Shown in pieces: positions 36,718 to 46,600 of a DNA stretch of 64,000 nt. A model generated the notes under the pieces. It was not told where the DNA came from, did not search any database, and worked only from the letters and a program-made list of their open reading frames with translations. A program made the position numbers and the translations under genes. The stretch is from the NCBI RefSeq assembly GCF_042237075.1, contig NZ_JBCGDC010000007.1, forward strand, positions 50,291 through 114,290, written 5' to 3'. Every line of letters begins with the position of its first letter. The first letter of the stretch is position 1. Source of the DNA: Polymorphospora lycopeni. Lineage in GTDB: Bacteria > Actinomycetota > Actinomycetes > Mycobacteriales > Micromonosporaceae.

Positions 36718-37944
36718 TTACCGGCCGCGGATCTTGCTGCCGCTTTCGGTGTCGGGGTAGAGGATGGCGTCGGCGACCCTGCCACCGGAGTCCTTGGCGC
36801 CGCCGCCGAAGTTGAGGACGCCGACGGAGTTCGCGCTCGCGGCGATGCCGTCCCAGTAGCGGGCCTCCCGCTCCCAGCGGATGCCGGACAGCAGGTCGAG
36901 CAGGTCGGTGTCGGTGAGCGGGATGCCGGTGGTGGCCCAGTCGGTGGCCTGGTGGGCGGCGATGCCGATGCCGGCGAGCACGGCCGGGGCGGAGGCCGCG
37001 GTACGGGCGACGAGTTGGGGGTAGAGGTGGGTGAGCAGGGTGGACAGCAGTGGCACAAGGCGCCGTTCGACCTGCTCGGCGGTCGTGGTCGTGGGGAGGT
37101 CGGTGGTGCGGATGGTGGCCGAGGACAGGGCGAGCCCGGTGCGGCCGTAGATGGCGGTGATGACGAGGACCCGGAGCGCGGAGAGGGTGATCAGTTCCGG
37201 GTCGGTCTTGGTGAGCTGCCGCTTGCGGGCCTGGACGAGGGTGCTGAAGGGGATCATCTTCCCGTCGTGTTCGACCTTGACGGCCTCGGCGATGCGGTGG
37301 GCGAGCTGGGTGCCGAAGTCCCGCTGGTCCATGGACATGGCGAGGTTCTTCGCGACCGGGACGCCTTCGACGTTGCGGTCGTAGAAGATCTGCCGGGCGT
37401 CCTCGACGCTCAGTCCCCAGTAGAGCTCAAAGGGCAGCCGTACCGCGCCGAGCTTCTGGTAGGTGGTGCCGTACTGCTCGGGGTCGTCGTACAGCTCGTG
37501 GAGGGCGGTCACCTGGGTTTCGCCGTCGATCGCGACGACGGGTGAACCGGCCAGGAGGGTGATCTTCCGGATGCCGCTGCCGGGGATGAGTTCCTCGCTG
37601 ACGGCACCGGGCTCGTCGGCGAGCCACAGGGTGATCGGTGGGGTGGACCAGCCGGAGCCGAAGTCGCCGTTGATGCCTGAGGCGATGTAGCGGGCGTAGC
37701 CGGCGACGTTGCGGCCCTTCTGCGTCGCCTTGAGGGTGCGCTGGACCAGGGAGCGGATCTCGGCGTGGCGGCGCATCGACCCGGGCGAGAACTTCATGGC
37801 CCGCTTGTCCTCCTCTAGTTTCGGCGAGGGGACGAGTTGCAGGAGCGCCGGCAGCCCGATCGTGCCGATCACCGCGTCGCTGCGGAAGGGCGTGACGGTC
37901 AGCTGGATGCCTTCGACGGCCGCGGTCGGCATGGTGATGGACAC
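36718..37944 (-). CDS. DndB-like DGQHR-family protein
   Basis: 408 residues from GTG 37942-37944 with AGGAGG eight bases upstream. The diagnostic segment VVAIDGETQVTALHELYD (about 135-152) is the DGQHR motif of the DndB family in the variant form DGETQ. After it come KLGAVRLPFELYWGLSVED and IFYDRNVEGVPVAKNLAMSM, again as in DndB-like proteins. DndB regulates and aids DNA phosphorothioation, but no dndACDE genes are in the window, so a sulfur role is not supported. It is first in the leftward operon, 88 bp before the SMC-like gene, and shares a divergent promoter region with the HTH-methyltransferase fusion. Confidence 0.72.
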   Translation of the reverse strand: MSITMPTAAVEGIQLTVTPFRSDAVIGTIGLPALLQLVPSPKLEEDKRAMKFSPGSMRRHAEIRSLVQRTLKATQKGRNVAGYARYIASGINGDFGSGWSTPPITLWLADEPGAVSEELIPGSGIRKITLLAGSPVVAIDGETQVTALHELYDDPEQYGTTYQKLGAVRLPFELYWGLSVEDARQIFYDRNVEGVPVAKNLAMSMDQRDFGTQLAHRIAEAVKVEHDGKMIPFSTLVQARKRQLTKTDPELITLSALRVLVITAIYGRTGLALSSATIRTTDLPTTTTAEQVERRLVPLLSTLLTHLYPQLVARTAASAPAVLAGIGIAAHQATDWATTGIPLTDTDLLDLLSGIRWEREARYWDGIAASANSVGVLNFGGGAKDSGGRVADAILYPDTESGSKIRGR

Positions 37945-38076
37945 GAAGGGTCCTCCTGAGGGGGATGGTGGCCCAGTGTTGGCACTCGGGCAGGGGAATC
38001 AGCGGCGGCCAAGAGGAACAGGCCAGCCGCTCAACTGAAAGCGACCCTAGCACACGTCGCCGTGAAAGCAGTGTCA

Positions 38077-38093
38077 AACCGTTTACGTCGGTT
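38077..38093. promoter_or_regulatory. Inverted repeat in the divergent promoter at 37945-38144
   Basis: AACCG-TTTACGT-CGGTT lies between the two divergent operons, about 50 bp before the methyltransferase start. TGTAAT at 38102-38107 could be its -10 box, which would place the repeat over the -35 region. The methyltransferase fusion begins with a helix-turn-helix, so self-regulation through this site is a reasonable guess. Confidence 0.35.
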
Positions 38094-38144
38094 GGAGATC
38101 GTGTAATGTGTGCGACGAGCAGCACCACGACCGACAGGACGACG

Positions 38145-40268
38145 ATGTCGCAACCCGCCCAGGTAACCGCCGCCGAGATCTCCCGGCTGGCCGGCGTCAC
38201 GCGCGCCACGGTGAGCAACTGGCGGCGGCGTCACCCGGACTTTCCCGCCCCGTCAGGCGGGACGGAGGCCAGCCCGGCCTACGATCTCGAGGCTGTTCGG
38301 ACCTGGCTGGCCGCACGTGGACAGCTGCCCGCCAGTTCCCCCGCCGACGACCTACGCACCGCCCTACGCACTTCCGGATCCACTCTCGGCCACCGAAGCA
38401 GACTTCTCCCGCTCGTCGTCGCCATGAGTCGCATCAACGACACCGAGCGACAGAAGGTCGCCGGACTCTCCGATGATCGACTGTCCACATGGGTGGACGA
38501 GGCGACCCGGTCGTACGCCGACGACATCCCCGGCACCGGCAACCTTTCCCGCCACGCCGCCGTGGCCGGACTGGTGCGCACGCTGGTGCACAGTGTCGCG
38601 GAGGAAGGAGCCACGCGGACGCTTGAGGCACTTGTCGAAGGCGACGTCGACGACACCAAGGCCAGCAGCACATACCAGACCCCTGCGCCGGTGGCCGAAC
38701 TTATGGCCGACCTCGTCGCCGCCCCCGGTGAGCCGTACCCGGACACGGTCTTCGACCCCGCCTGCGGCGGCGGCAGCCTGCTCCTGTCCGCCGCCACCCG
38801 TGGGGCGCGGAATCTGTACGGCCAGGACATCGTGCCGGCGCAGGCGGCGCAGGCCGCCGCACGCCTGCTTGTCCAGGCCAAGGCAACAGAGACTCAGGTA
38901 CGCGACGGCGACAGCCTGCGCGCCGACGCGTTCCCGAACCTGATGGCAGGCGCCGTACTCTGCGCGCCACCGTACGGCCACCGCGACTGGGGCCACGACG
39001 ACCTGGCGTACGACCCGCGCTGGATGTTCGGCCTCCCGCCCCGGAACGAGTCGGAACTCGCCTGGTTGCAGCACTGCCTCGCACACCTGGCGCCGGGCGG
39101 GAGCGCCGTCCTGCTCATGCCGCCCGCCGCTGCCGAACGCTCGTCAGGGCGCCGGATCAGGGCCGAGTTGGTGCGCAGCGGAGCGCTGCGAGCGGTCGTC
39201 GCCCTGCCCGCCGGTGTCGCGCAACCCCTGCACATCGGCCTTCACCTGTGGCTGCTCGAACAACCGCTCCCACAGGCACCCCTTCCGCAGCACATCCTCT
39301 TCCTCGACACCGTCCCGTCCGACACCAGTCGGACAGGCAACGGTACGGGCAAGCGCCCTCCATCGGACTGGGAGACACTTCGCAATATCGTGCTCGCCAC
39401 CTGGCACGCCTTCGACCGGGCCCCCGACAGCTTCGATTCGGTTCCCGGCACGGCGCGAGCGGTAGCCGTCATCGACCTGCTCGACGAGGCAACCGACCTC
39501 ACCCCGACCCGCCACGTCCGAGCCACACCGGTGTCCGCGAAGCCCGACGAGGTCGCCGAGATCGCACACGAGCTACGCAACCGGCTACGTCGGGCTGCGT
39601 CCGGGCTGATGACCCTCAGCGGCGGCCAGTCCTGGCCACCGATCGGCGCGGATCCCGTCGCCTGGCGTACCGCCACCGTCGCCGACCTGCTGCGCGGCGA
39701 CGCCCTGCAACTGCTCCGCGCCGCGCCGGCGACCCGCGTTTCTGGCCCGACCATCCACGACTCTCTCGTGTCCCGCACGCTCACCGCCCGGGACGTGGTG
39801 TCACGCCGGCCCGCCTCCGGCGCGACAAAGGACGAGCCCTCGGGTGAGGAGATCACCCTTCAGGAGGGCGACGTCATCCTCCCCGAAATGCTGCCCGGCG
39901 GCGGCACCACCCGCGTCGCGGACACCAACGACGCCGGCAAGCTTCTCGGCCGGCATCTCTACCTGCTACGTCCCGACCCGGCACGCCTCGATCCGTGGTT
40001 CCTCGCCGGCTTCCTGGCCGCCGAAGACAACCTCAAGGCCGCGTCGTCCGGCACCACCATCGTGCGGGTCGACCCCCGACGCCTACGGGTCCCGCTACTC
40101 CCCCTCGCCGAACAGCAGCGGTACGGCCGAGCGTTCCGTCAACTCAATGCGCTACGCGCAGCGGCGGACATCGCCAACCGCCTGGCCGACGAAACCGCGC
40201 GCACCCTGGCCACCGGCCTCACCGGCGGCGCGCTGCTCCCGCCGGAGACAGCCACATCCTCGACCTGA
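38145..40268 (+). CDS. HTH-methyltransferase-specificity fusion (type I M-S-like)
   Basis: 707 residues from ATG 38145 with AGGA upstream. Residues ~5-35 (TAAEISRLAGVTRATVSNWR) form a helix-turn-helix. The middle is an HsdM-like N6-methyltransferase: TYQTPAPVAELM, motif I FDPACGGGSLLLSA (about 203), but motif IV is CAPPYG (about 275) where NPPY/F is expected. From about 515 there is a type I S-like target-recognition and helical region (FLAGFLAAEDNLKAASSGTT, RVPLLPLAEQQRYG). If the motif IV change is inactivating, the protein binds but does not methylate. It is separated by 63 bp from a complete type I system on the same strand and diverges from the DndB-like operon. Confidence 0.75.
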   Translation: MSQPAQVTAAEISRLAGVTRATVSNWRRRHPDFPAPSGGTEASPAYDLEAVRTWLAARGQLPASSPADDLRTALRTSGSTLGHRSRLLPLVVAMSRINDTERQKVAGLSDDRLSTWVDEATRSYADDIPGTGNLSRHAAVAGLVRTLVHSVAEEGATRTLEALVEGDVDDTKASSTYQTPAPVAELMADLVAAPGEPYPDTVFDPACGGGSLLLSAATRGARNLYGQDIVPAQAAQAAARLLVQAKATETQVRDGDSLRADAFPNLMAGAVLCAPPYGHRDWGHDDLAYDPRWMFGLPPRNESELAWLQHCLAHLAPGGSAVLLMPPAAAERSSGRRIRAELVRSGALRAVVALPAGVAQPLHIGLHLWLLEQPLPQAPLPQHILFLDTVPSDTSRTGNGTGKRPPSDWETLRNIVLATWHAFDRAPDSFDSVPGTARAVAVIDLLDEATDLTPTRHVRATPVSAKPDEVAEIAHELRNRLRRAASGLMTLSGGQSWPPIGADPVAWRTATVADLLRGDALQLLRAAPATRVSGPTIHDSLVSRTLTARDVVSRRPASGATKDEPSGEEITLQEGDVILPEMLPGGGTTRVADTNDAGKLLGRHLYLLRPDPARLDPWFLAGFLAAEDNLKAASSGTTIVRVDPRRLRVPLLPLAEQQRYGRAFRQLNALRAAADIANRLADETARTLATGLTGGALLPPETATSST

Positions 40269-40331
40269 CAGGTCGAACACGACAGCTCCCATCCGTCCCA
40301 CAAGCCGGACCGGCACACCGGAAGGAATCCG

Positions 40332-42380
40332 TTGAGCACCAGCAAGCACACCGAACTGGCGAACCACGCCTGGTCGGTCGCCGACCTCCTCCGCGGCGAC
40401 TACAAGCAGTCCGACTACGGCAAGGTCATCCTGCCGCTCACCGTGCTCCGCCGCCTCGAGTGCGTCCTGCAACCGACCCGGGACAAGGTACGGGAGACGT
40501 ACCAGAGGTTCGAAGGCCAGGACGTCGACGTGGCCCGCTTCCTGCGCCGGGCCTCCGGCCACAGCTTCTACAACGTCGGCACCTACACGCTGAAGTCGAT
40601 CGTCGCCGACCCGAGCCAGACCGCGAAGCACCTGCTCGCCTACATCGGGGCGTTCTCCGACAACGCGCAGGAGGTGCTGCACCGGTACGAGTTGCCGCAG
40701 CAGATCCGCCGGCTGGAGAGTGCCAACCTGCTCTACCAGGTCGTCGGCCGCTTCGCGGACCTGGACCTGGACCCGTTCCAGCGCAACAAGCAGACCGGCG
40801 AGATCCTCACCGACGACCACGGCCAACCCAAGGTCAACGTCTCCAACCACCAGATGGGGTACGTCTTCGAGGAGCTGATCCGACGGTTCGCGGAACAGTC
40901 GAACGAGACCGCCGGTGAACACTTCACCCCGCGCGAGGTCATCGAACTGATGGTGAACCTGCTGATCGCCCCCGACGACGACGCGCTCAGCATCCCGGGC
41001 ACCTCCCGCACGGTGATGGACCCGGCCTGCGGCACCGGCGGCATGCTGTCGGCGGCCGAGGAGCACATCACCAAGCTCAACCCGTCCGCGACGGTCACCG
41101 TCTTCGGCCAGGAGCTCAACCCCGAGTCCTGGGCGATCTGCCGCTCCGACATGATGATCAAGGGCCAGGACCCGGAGAACATCAAGTTCGGCAACTCGTT
41201 CAGCGACGACGGCCATCGCGGCGCCCACTTCGACTACCTGCTGGCCAACCCACCATTCGGCGTGGAGTGGAAGAAGGTCAAGGACGACATCGAGCACGAG
41301 TACGAGACGCTGGGCGAGAGCGGCCGCTTCGGCGCCGGCCTGCCGCGCATCAACGACGGCTCACTGCTCTTCCTTCAGCACATGATCTCGAAGATGAAGC
41401 CGGTCACCGCGGATGGCAAGGGCGGCAGCCGGATCGCCATCGTCTTCAACGGCTCGCCGCTCTTCACCGGCGCTGCCGAGTCGGGTGAGTCCCGGATCCG
41501 GCAGTGGATCCTGGAGAACGACTGGCTGGAGGGCATCGTCGCCCTGCCCGACCAACTCTTCTACAACACGGGCATCTCCACGTATTTCTGGATCCTGACC
41601 AACCGCAAGGCCAAGGGCCACCGCGGCAAGGTCGTCCTGCTCGACGCCCGCGACCAGTTCGCCAAGATGCGCAAGTCGCTGGGCGACAAGCGCAAGTACC
41701 TCACCGCCGACCAGATCAGGGACATCACCCGGCTCTATGCGGAGGCGCTCGACGTCGCCCAGAACCCTGACCACGCCCTGCACGGCAAGGTCAAGGTCTT
41801 CGCCAACGAGGACTTCGGCTACCGCCGCATCACCGTCGAACGCCCGCTGAAGCTCCGCTTCGAGGTCACCGAGGAGACGCTGACCGCACTCGCGACCTCG
41901 AAGCCGATCCAGAAGGTTTCGGACGTCGACGCGCTGACCGCCGCCTTGAAGCCGCTGCTCGGGCAGGTGTGGCCGACGAAGCGGGCAGCGTGGGACGCGC
42001 TGCGCTCCGCGATGGCCGAGGCCGGCGTTCTCTGGCCCGCCGGCACCGCCTTTCAGAAGGCGCTGAGGGACATCGTCGGCGTACGCGACCCCGAGGGCGA
42101 GGTGCAGCTAGTCAAGGGCAGCCCCGAGCCCGACACGGACCTCCGCGACTACGAGAACGTGCCACTCGACGAGGACGTCGAGGAGTACCTGCGCCGCGAG
42201 GTGCTCCCACACGTCTCGGACGCCTGGATCGACCACGAAAAGACGAAGATTGGCTACGAGATCCCCTTCACCCGCCACTTCTACGTCTACAAGCCACCAA
42301 GGCCACTCGCCGAGATCGATGCCGAGCTAAAGGCGCTGGAGGCAGAAATCCAGATTCTCCTCGGAGAGGTGACGCGGTGA
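40332..42380 (+). CDS. hsdM: Type I restriction-modification methyltransferase subunit HsdM
   Basis: 682 residues from TTG 40332 with GAAGGAAT just upstream. The N-terminal ~165 residues are the HsdM helical domain (YGKVILPLTVLRRLECVL). The methyltransferase core has motif I DPACGTGGMLSAAEEH (about 233) and catalytic motif IV ANPPFG (about 307), so it should be active, unlike the upstream fusion. The C-terminal extension would contact HsdS. The stop overlaps hsdS as GTGA. HsdM and HsdS methylate adenine in a split recognition site and, with HsdR, cut unmethylated DNA. Confidence 0.93.
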   Translation: MSTSKHTELANHAWSVADLLRGDYKQSDYGKVILPLTVLRRLECVLQPTRDKVRETYQRFEGQDVDVARFLRRASGHSFYNVGTYTLKSIVADPSQTAKHLLAYIGAFSDNAQEVLHRYELPQQIRRLESANLLYQVVGRFADLDLDPFQRNKQTGEILTDDHGQPKVNVSNHQMGYVFEELIRRFAEQSNETAGEHFTPREVIELMVNLLIAPDDDALSIPGTSRTVMDPACGTGGMLSAAEEHITKLNPSATVTVFGQELNPESWAICRSDMMIKGQDPENIKFGNSFSDDGHRGAHFDYLLANPPFGVEWKKVKDDIEHEYETLGESGRFGAGLPRINDGSLLFLQHMISKMKPVTADGKGGSRIAIVFNGSPLFTGAAESGESRIRQWILENDWLEGIVALPDQLFYNTGISTYFWILTNRKAKGHRGKVVLLDARDQFAKMRKSLGDKRKYLTADQIRDITRLYAEALDVAQNPDHALHGKVKVFANEDFGYRRITVERPLKLRFEVTEETLTALATSKPIQKVSDVDALTAALKPLLGQVWPTKRAAWDALRSAMAEAGVLWPAGTAFQKALRDIVGVRDPEGEVQLVKGSPEPDTDLRDYENVPLDEDVEEYLRREVLPHVSDAWIDHEKTKIGYEIPFTRHFYVYKPPRPLAEIDAELKALEAEIQILLGEVTR

Positions 42381-43678
42381 ATTCGACAAAATTGCCCTGG
42401 GTTACAGCCGCTCCGAGCCACTGGAGGCGCGGACGCCTGAAGGACATGATCAACTCATCCGCCAACGGCGTATGGGGAGATGATCCGCTCGGTGACGGGA
42501 CAGATGTCTTCTGCGTTCGGGCAGCCGATTTCGACCGCACCCGGCAACGAGTAAGCAAGGAGCGTCTGCCACACAGAAGCATTGACGATGCCACCTTAAC
42601 CCGCCATATGCTCCGCCCCGGCGACCTAATTCTCGAGAAGTCTGGCGGAGGCGAGAAACAGCCGGTGGGGTTGGCGGTTATTTTCGATCTTTCCGAGCCA
42701 GCCGTTTGCTCAAATTTCTGCTCTAGACTAACGCCCGCCCACACAATAGACCCAAGATTCTTATCCTATTCATTTGCCGCCGCATATAACCAAGGGCTAA
42801 CACAAAGCGCGATCAAGCAAACTACAGGAATACAGAACCTCGACACAGGAGCTCTATTCTCTTCACCGTGGGCATATCCGGGAATCGAGGAGCAACGCCA
42901 GCTGGCTGATTTCCTCGACGCCGAAACTTCTCGCATCGATCAACTTATCAACCTGCAGCGCCAAGTCGTCGCCGGCATCGAGGAACGGGATACCGCCATC
43001 CTGGACGCGGAGCTAGACCTGCTTTTAGACGAGGCCGGCACCCTACCGTTTCGTAGATACGTAGTGGGAGTGGAGCAGGGCTCCAGCCCGCAGTGTGAAG
43101 CCGTCCCCGCAACAGAAGAGGAGTGGGGAGTCCTAAGGGTAAGCTGCCTTAGGCCCGGACAGTTCTTCCCAGGCGAAAATAAGCGCCTCCCAGCGGACTC
43201 GATTCCCGATGCGCGCCACGAAGTACAGCAGGGCGATCTTCTTATCACGCGCGCAAATACACCTCAACTGGTTGGGGCAACTGCGGTCGTACCCTCAACC
43301 CGGAGAAAGTTACTACTTTCGGATAAAATATTCCGCGTAGATATCCTACCCACCCTTGATCCGCATTACGTGGCCACCATTGCTCGCGGAAGCCGAATAC
43401 GAAACCTCTGCTCAGCGGTATCGAACGGCGCTTCTCAGTCGATGGCCAATATTCGATTCGAAGAAGTTAAGGAATGGCCTATACCAACAATCAACCTTGA
43501 TCGACAGCGAGATTTGGTGTCGCGAATGGGTCGAGCATGGGAAATCACGCGAGATTTGCGAGCGAAAGTACAGTCCCAGCTTTCACTTCTCACAGAGAGA
43601 AAGCGAGCATTGATTACGGCAACGGTGACCGGGCAGATTGATGTGTCGTCGGCGAGCGGACGAGGGATCGAGGGCTGA
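42377..43678 (+). CDS. hsdS: Type I restriction-modification specificity subunit HsdS
   Basis: 433 residues starting with GTG in a GTGA overlap with hsdM. The two halves have the usual layout: a target-recognition domain (about 1-165), a conserved helix (PGIEEQRQLADFLDAETSRI), a second recognition domain (about 215-365), and a final helix ending LSLLTERKRALITATVTGQI. The DNA is clearly poorer in GC than the flanking hsdM and hsdR, with codons such as ATA and TTA in the recognition domains. This is typical of horizontally exchanged specificity modules. The recognised sequence cannot be predicted by eye. Confidence 0.92.
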   Translation: MNSTKLPWVTAAPSHWRRGRLKDMINSSANGVWGDDPLGDGTDVFCVRAADFDRTRQRVSKERLPHRSIDDATLTRHMLRPGDLILEKSGGGEKQPVGLAVIFDLSEPAVCSNFCSRLTPAHTIDPRFLSYSFAAAYNQGLTQSAIKQTTGIQNLDTGALFSSPWAYPGIEEQRQLADFLDAETSRIDQLINLQRQVVAGIEERDTAILDAELDLLLDEAGTLPFRRYVVGVEQGSSPQCEAVPATEEEWGVLRVSCLRPGQFFPGENKRLPADSIPDARHEVQQGDLLITRANTPQLVGATAVVPSTRRKLLLSDKIFRVDILPTLDPHYVATIARGSRIRNLCSAVSNGASQSMANIRFEEVKEWPIPTINLDRQRDLVSRMGRAWEITRDLRAKVQSQLSLLTERKRALITATVTGQIDVSSASGRGIEG

Positions 43679-43684
43679 CGACTT

Positions 43685-46600
43685 ATGAGCCCCATCCACC
43701 ACGAGTCCGCCTTCGGTGATGCGATCGTTGCTTCTCTCCTCGCCGGCGAATGGGAGCTTGGCAGCAACACCGACTACCGTCCCGACCTCGGCCTGGACAC
43801 TCATCAACTCTTCACCTTCATCGGGGCCACCCAGGCCGATGAGTGGGAGAACCTGGTTACCTTCTACGGCGATGACCGGGACGCCGCGCAGCGTGGGTTC
43901 ATCAAGCGGCTCGACCAGGCGATCACCACGGACGGGCTGCTCGACGTACTCCGCAAGGGCGTGAAGGACCACGGGGTTCGCATTCGAGTTGCGTACTTCA
44001 AGCCGTCCTTCGTGGAGTCGGAGGACATCCTCGCCGACTACCGACGGAACCGGCTCACCGTCGTCAAGGAGTTGGCGTACGCCACCAAGCAGGCCGACCG
44101 GGGCAACCGCCTCGACCTCACCCTGTTCCTGAACGGCATCCCGGTGGCAACGGCGGAGTTGAAGAACCCGCTGACCGGTTCGGGGGTCGAGCATGCCAAG
44201 GAGCAGTACCGGACCGAGCGGGACCCGACCGAGCTGATCTTCTCGCGTCGAGTGATCGCCAACTTCGCTGTGGACCCCGACCTGGTCTTCGTCACCACCC
44301 AGTTGCGGGGCAAACCGACCCGGTTCCTGCCGTTGAACACCGGCTCGGAGGGACCGGGCCGGCCGGGCGGCAAGGGCAACCCTCCGGCCACCACGTTCGG
44401 CACCTACACAACCTCATATCTGTGGGAGGAGATCTGGCAGCGGGACAACTGGCTCGACCTGCTGGAGCGCTTCGTCCACCTGCACAAGGAGAAGGGTGCG
44501 GACGGCCGTACCCGAAAGTCCTTGATCTTCCCCCGCTACCACCAGTGGCACGCGGTCAAGAAGTTGACGGCGCACGCGGCCCGGCACGGTGCCGGACACA
44601 ACTACCTGATCATGGCTTCGGCGGGATCGGGGAAGTCGAACACGATCGCCTGGCTCAGCCACCGCCTGTCGTCACTGCACACGCCCAGCGATGTGGCCGA
44701 ACTGGACGCGGATGCGGTCAAGGCCGGCCTGAAGCCGGGCTCGTCCGTCTTCGACAAGGTCATCATCATCACGGACCGCCGGAACCTGGACGCCCAGCTC
44801 CGTGAGACGGTCGGCAGCTTCGAGCAGACCGCCGGCCTGGTCGTGAAGATCGACGAAAGCCAAGGAGCGAAGTCCGAACAGCTCGCGAAGGCACTCTCCC
44901 GCGAGACCGGCAAGATCGTCACCGTCACGCTGCACACCTTCCCCGCTCTGGTCGAATACCTGAAGCGGAACCCCACCGAGATCCAGGGCAGCCGGTTCGC
45001 GATCGTCATCGACGAGGCACACTCGTCCCAGTCCGGTGATGCGGCCTCCTCCGTCCGGGCGGTGCTGCGTGACCTGGGTCTGGACGCTGACTCCGACGAC
45101 CCTGGCGTGACCAGCGCGTCGCCGGCTTCTGACGTCGAGGCACAGCTCAAGGCCAACGCGAAGAAGCGGCAACGCGCCGCCAACCTCTCCTACTTCGCGT
45201 TCACCGCCACGCCGAAACACAAGACGCTGCTGGACTTCGGCACGCTCGGCGAGGACGGGAAGTACCACCCGTTCCATACCTACTCGATGCGGCAGGCGAT
45301 CGAGGAGGGCTTCATCCTCGATCCGCTACGCAACTACGTCACCTACAACACTTACTGGAAGCTGGTCAACGAGAACCCGGACGAGCGCAAGGTCGACCCG
45401 GCCAAGGCGAACCCGCTGCTGGCCCGGTACGCCCTCACCCATGACTCGACCGTCGCCCAGCACGCCCAGGTCGTCGTCGAGCACTTCTTCGGCCACACCG
45501 CCGGCCGGCTCGGTCGCCGGGCAAAGGCCATGGTGGTGACCGCCTCCCGGCACAGTGCGGTGCAGATGGGCCGGTCGATAAAGAAGTACGTCGCCGATCG
45601 CGGCTACCCGGACCCCGGTGTCCTGGTGGCCTTCTCCGGCACCCTCACCTACGACGACGAGGAGATCACCGAGGCTAAGGAGAACGGTGGTCTGCCGGAG
45701 AGCGCGCTGCCGAAGGCGTTCGCCTACATCCGAGCGGACGACAAGGCCGCGCAGGCCGGTGCGGTGGGGCAGCCAGAGTACCGGATCCTGGTCGTGGCGG
45801 AGAAGTACCAGACCGGCTTCGACCAGCCGTTGCTCACCACGATGTACGTCAACAAGAAGCTGATGGGCATCTCCGCCGTGCAGACCCTGTCCCGGCTCAA
45901 CCGCACCGCGGATCGCAAGAGCCAGTCCGACCTGGCGGTGCTGGACTTCGTCAACGACGCGGAGGACATCAAGGAGTCCTTCCGGCCGTACTTCGAGGAA
46001 GCCGCCACCCTGCCGGCGGACCCGAACCTGCTCTACACGGCGCAGAGCAAGGTCATGTCCGCGCCGATCCTCGTCGACGAGGAGATGCTCGCATTCGCGG
46101 CGGCCTACCTGGCCGCCGACGAGCAGGCCTCCGGCAACGCCGCCAAGTGGGAGAAGCTGCACGCTGAGCTGTACCGGCACCTGGACCCGGCGGTCACCCG
46201 CTTCGCCGACCTGCTCAACGGCGACGACGAGGACGACCAGGAGACGGCCGAGACCTTCCGGGCCGACCTGAACGACTACGTCCGCAAGTACAGCTTCCTC
46301 TCCGGGATCGTCCCGTACGCCGACACGGAGCTGGAGCGCCTCTACCTCTACGGACGGTATCTACTCAACCGGTTGCCCCGCCGCGACGACGGCGGCGTGG
46401 ACATCGGCGAGGTCGACCTCAGCCACCTGCGGGTGGAGAAGACGGGCGAGCACGACGTCAGCCTGGTCCCGGAAGGCCCGACCGACATGAAGGGGTTCGG
46501 TGACGGGTCCGGCGGCGCCAAGGAGTCGGAGAAGTCGCTGCTGTCGGAGATCATCGAGCGGTTCAACGAGAAGTACGGCACCGAGTTCACCGAGCAGGAC

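Noticed and set aside
36630..37058. An N-terminal extension of the SMC-like ATPase.
   Set aside because: It lies over the DndB-like gene, is proline/serine-rich, and the GTG at 36627-36629 has a strong ribosome site.
36718..37944. A DNA phosphorothioation (Dnd) locus.
   Set aside because: Only a DndB-like gene is present; no DndA, C, D or E homologue was seen in the window.
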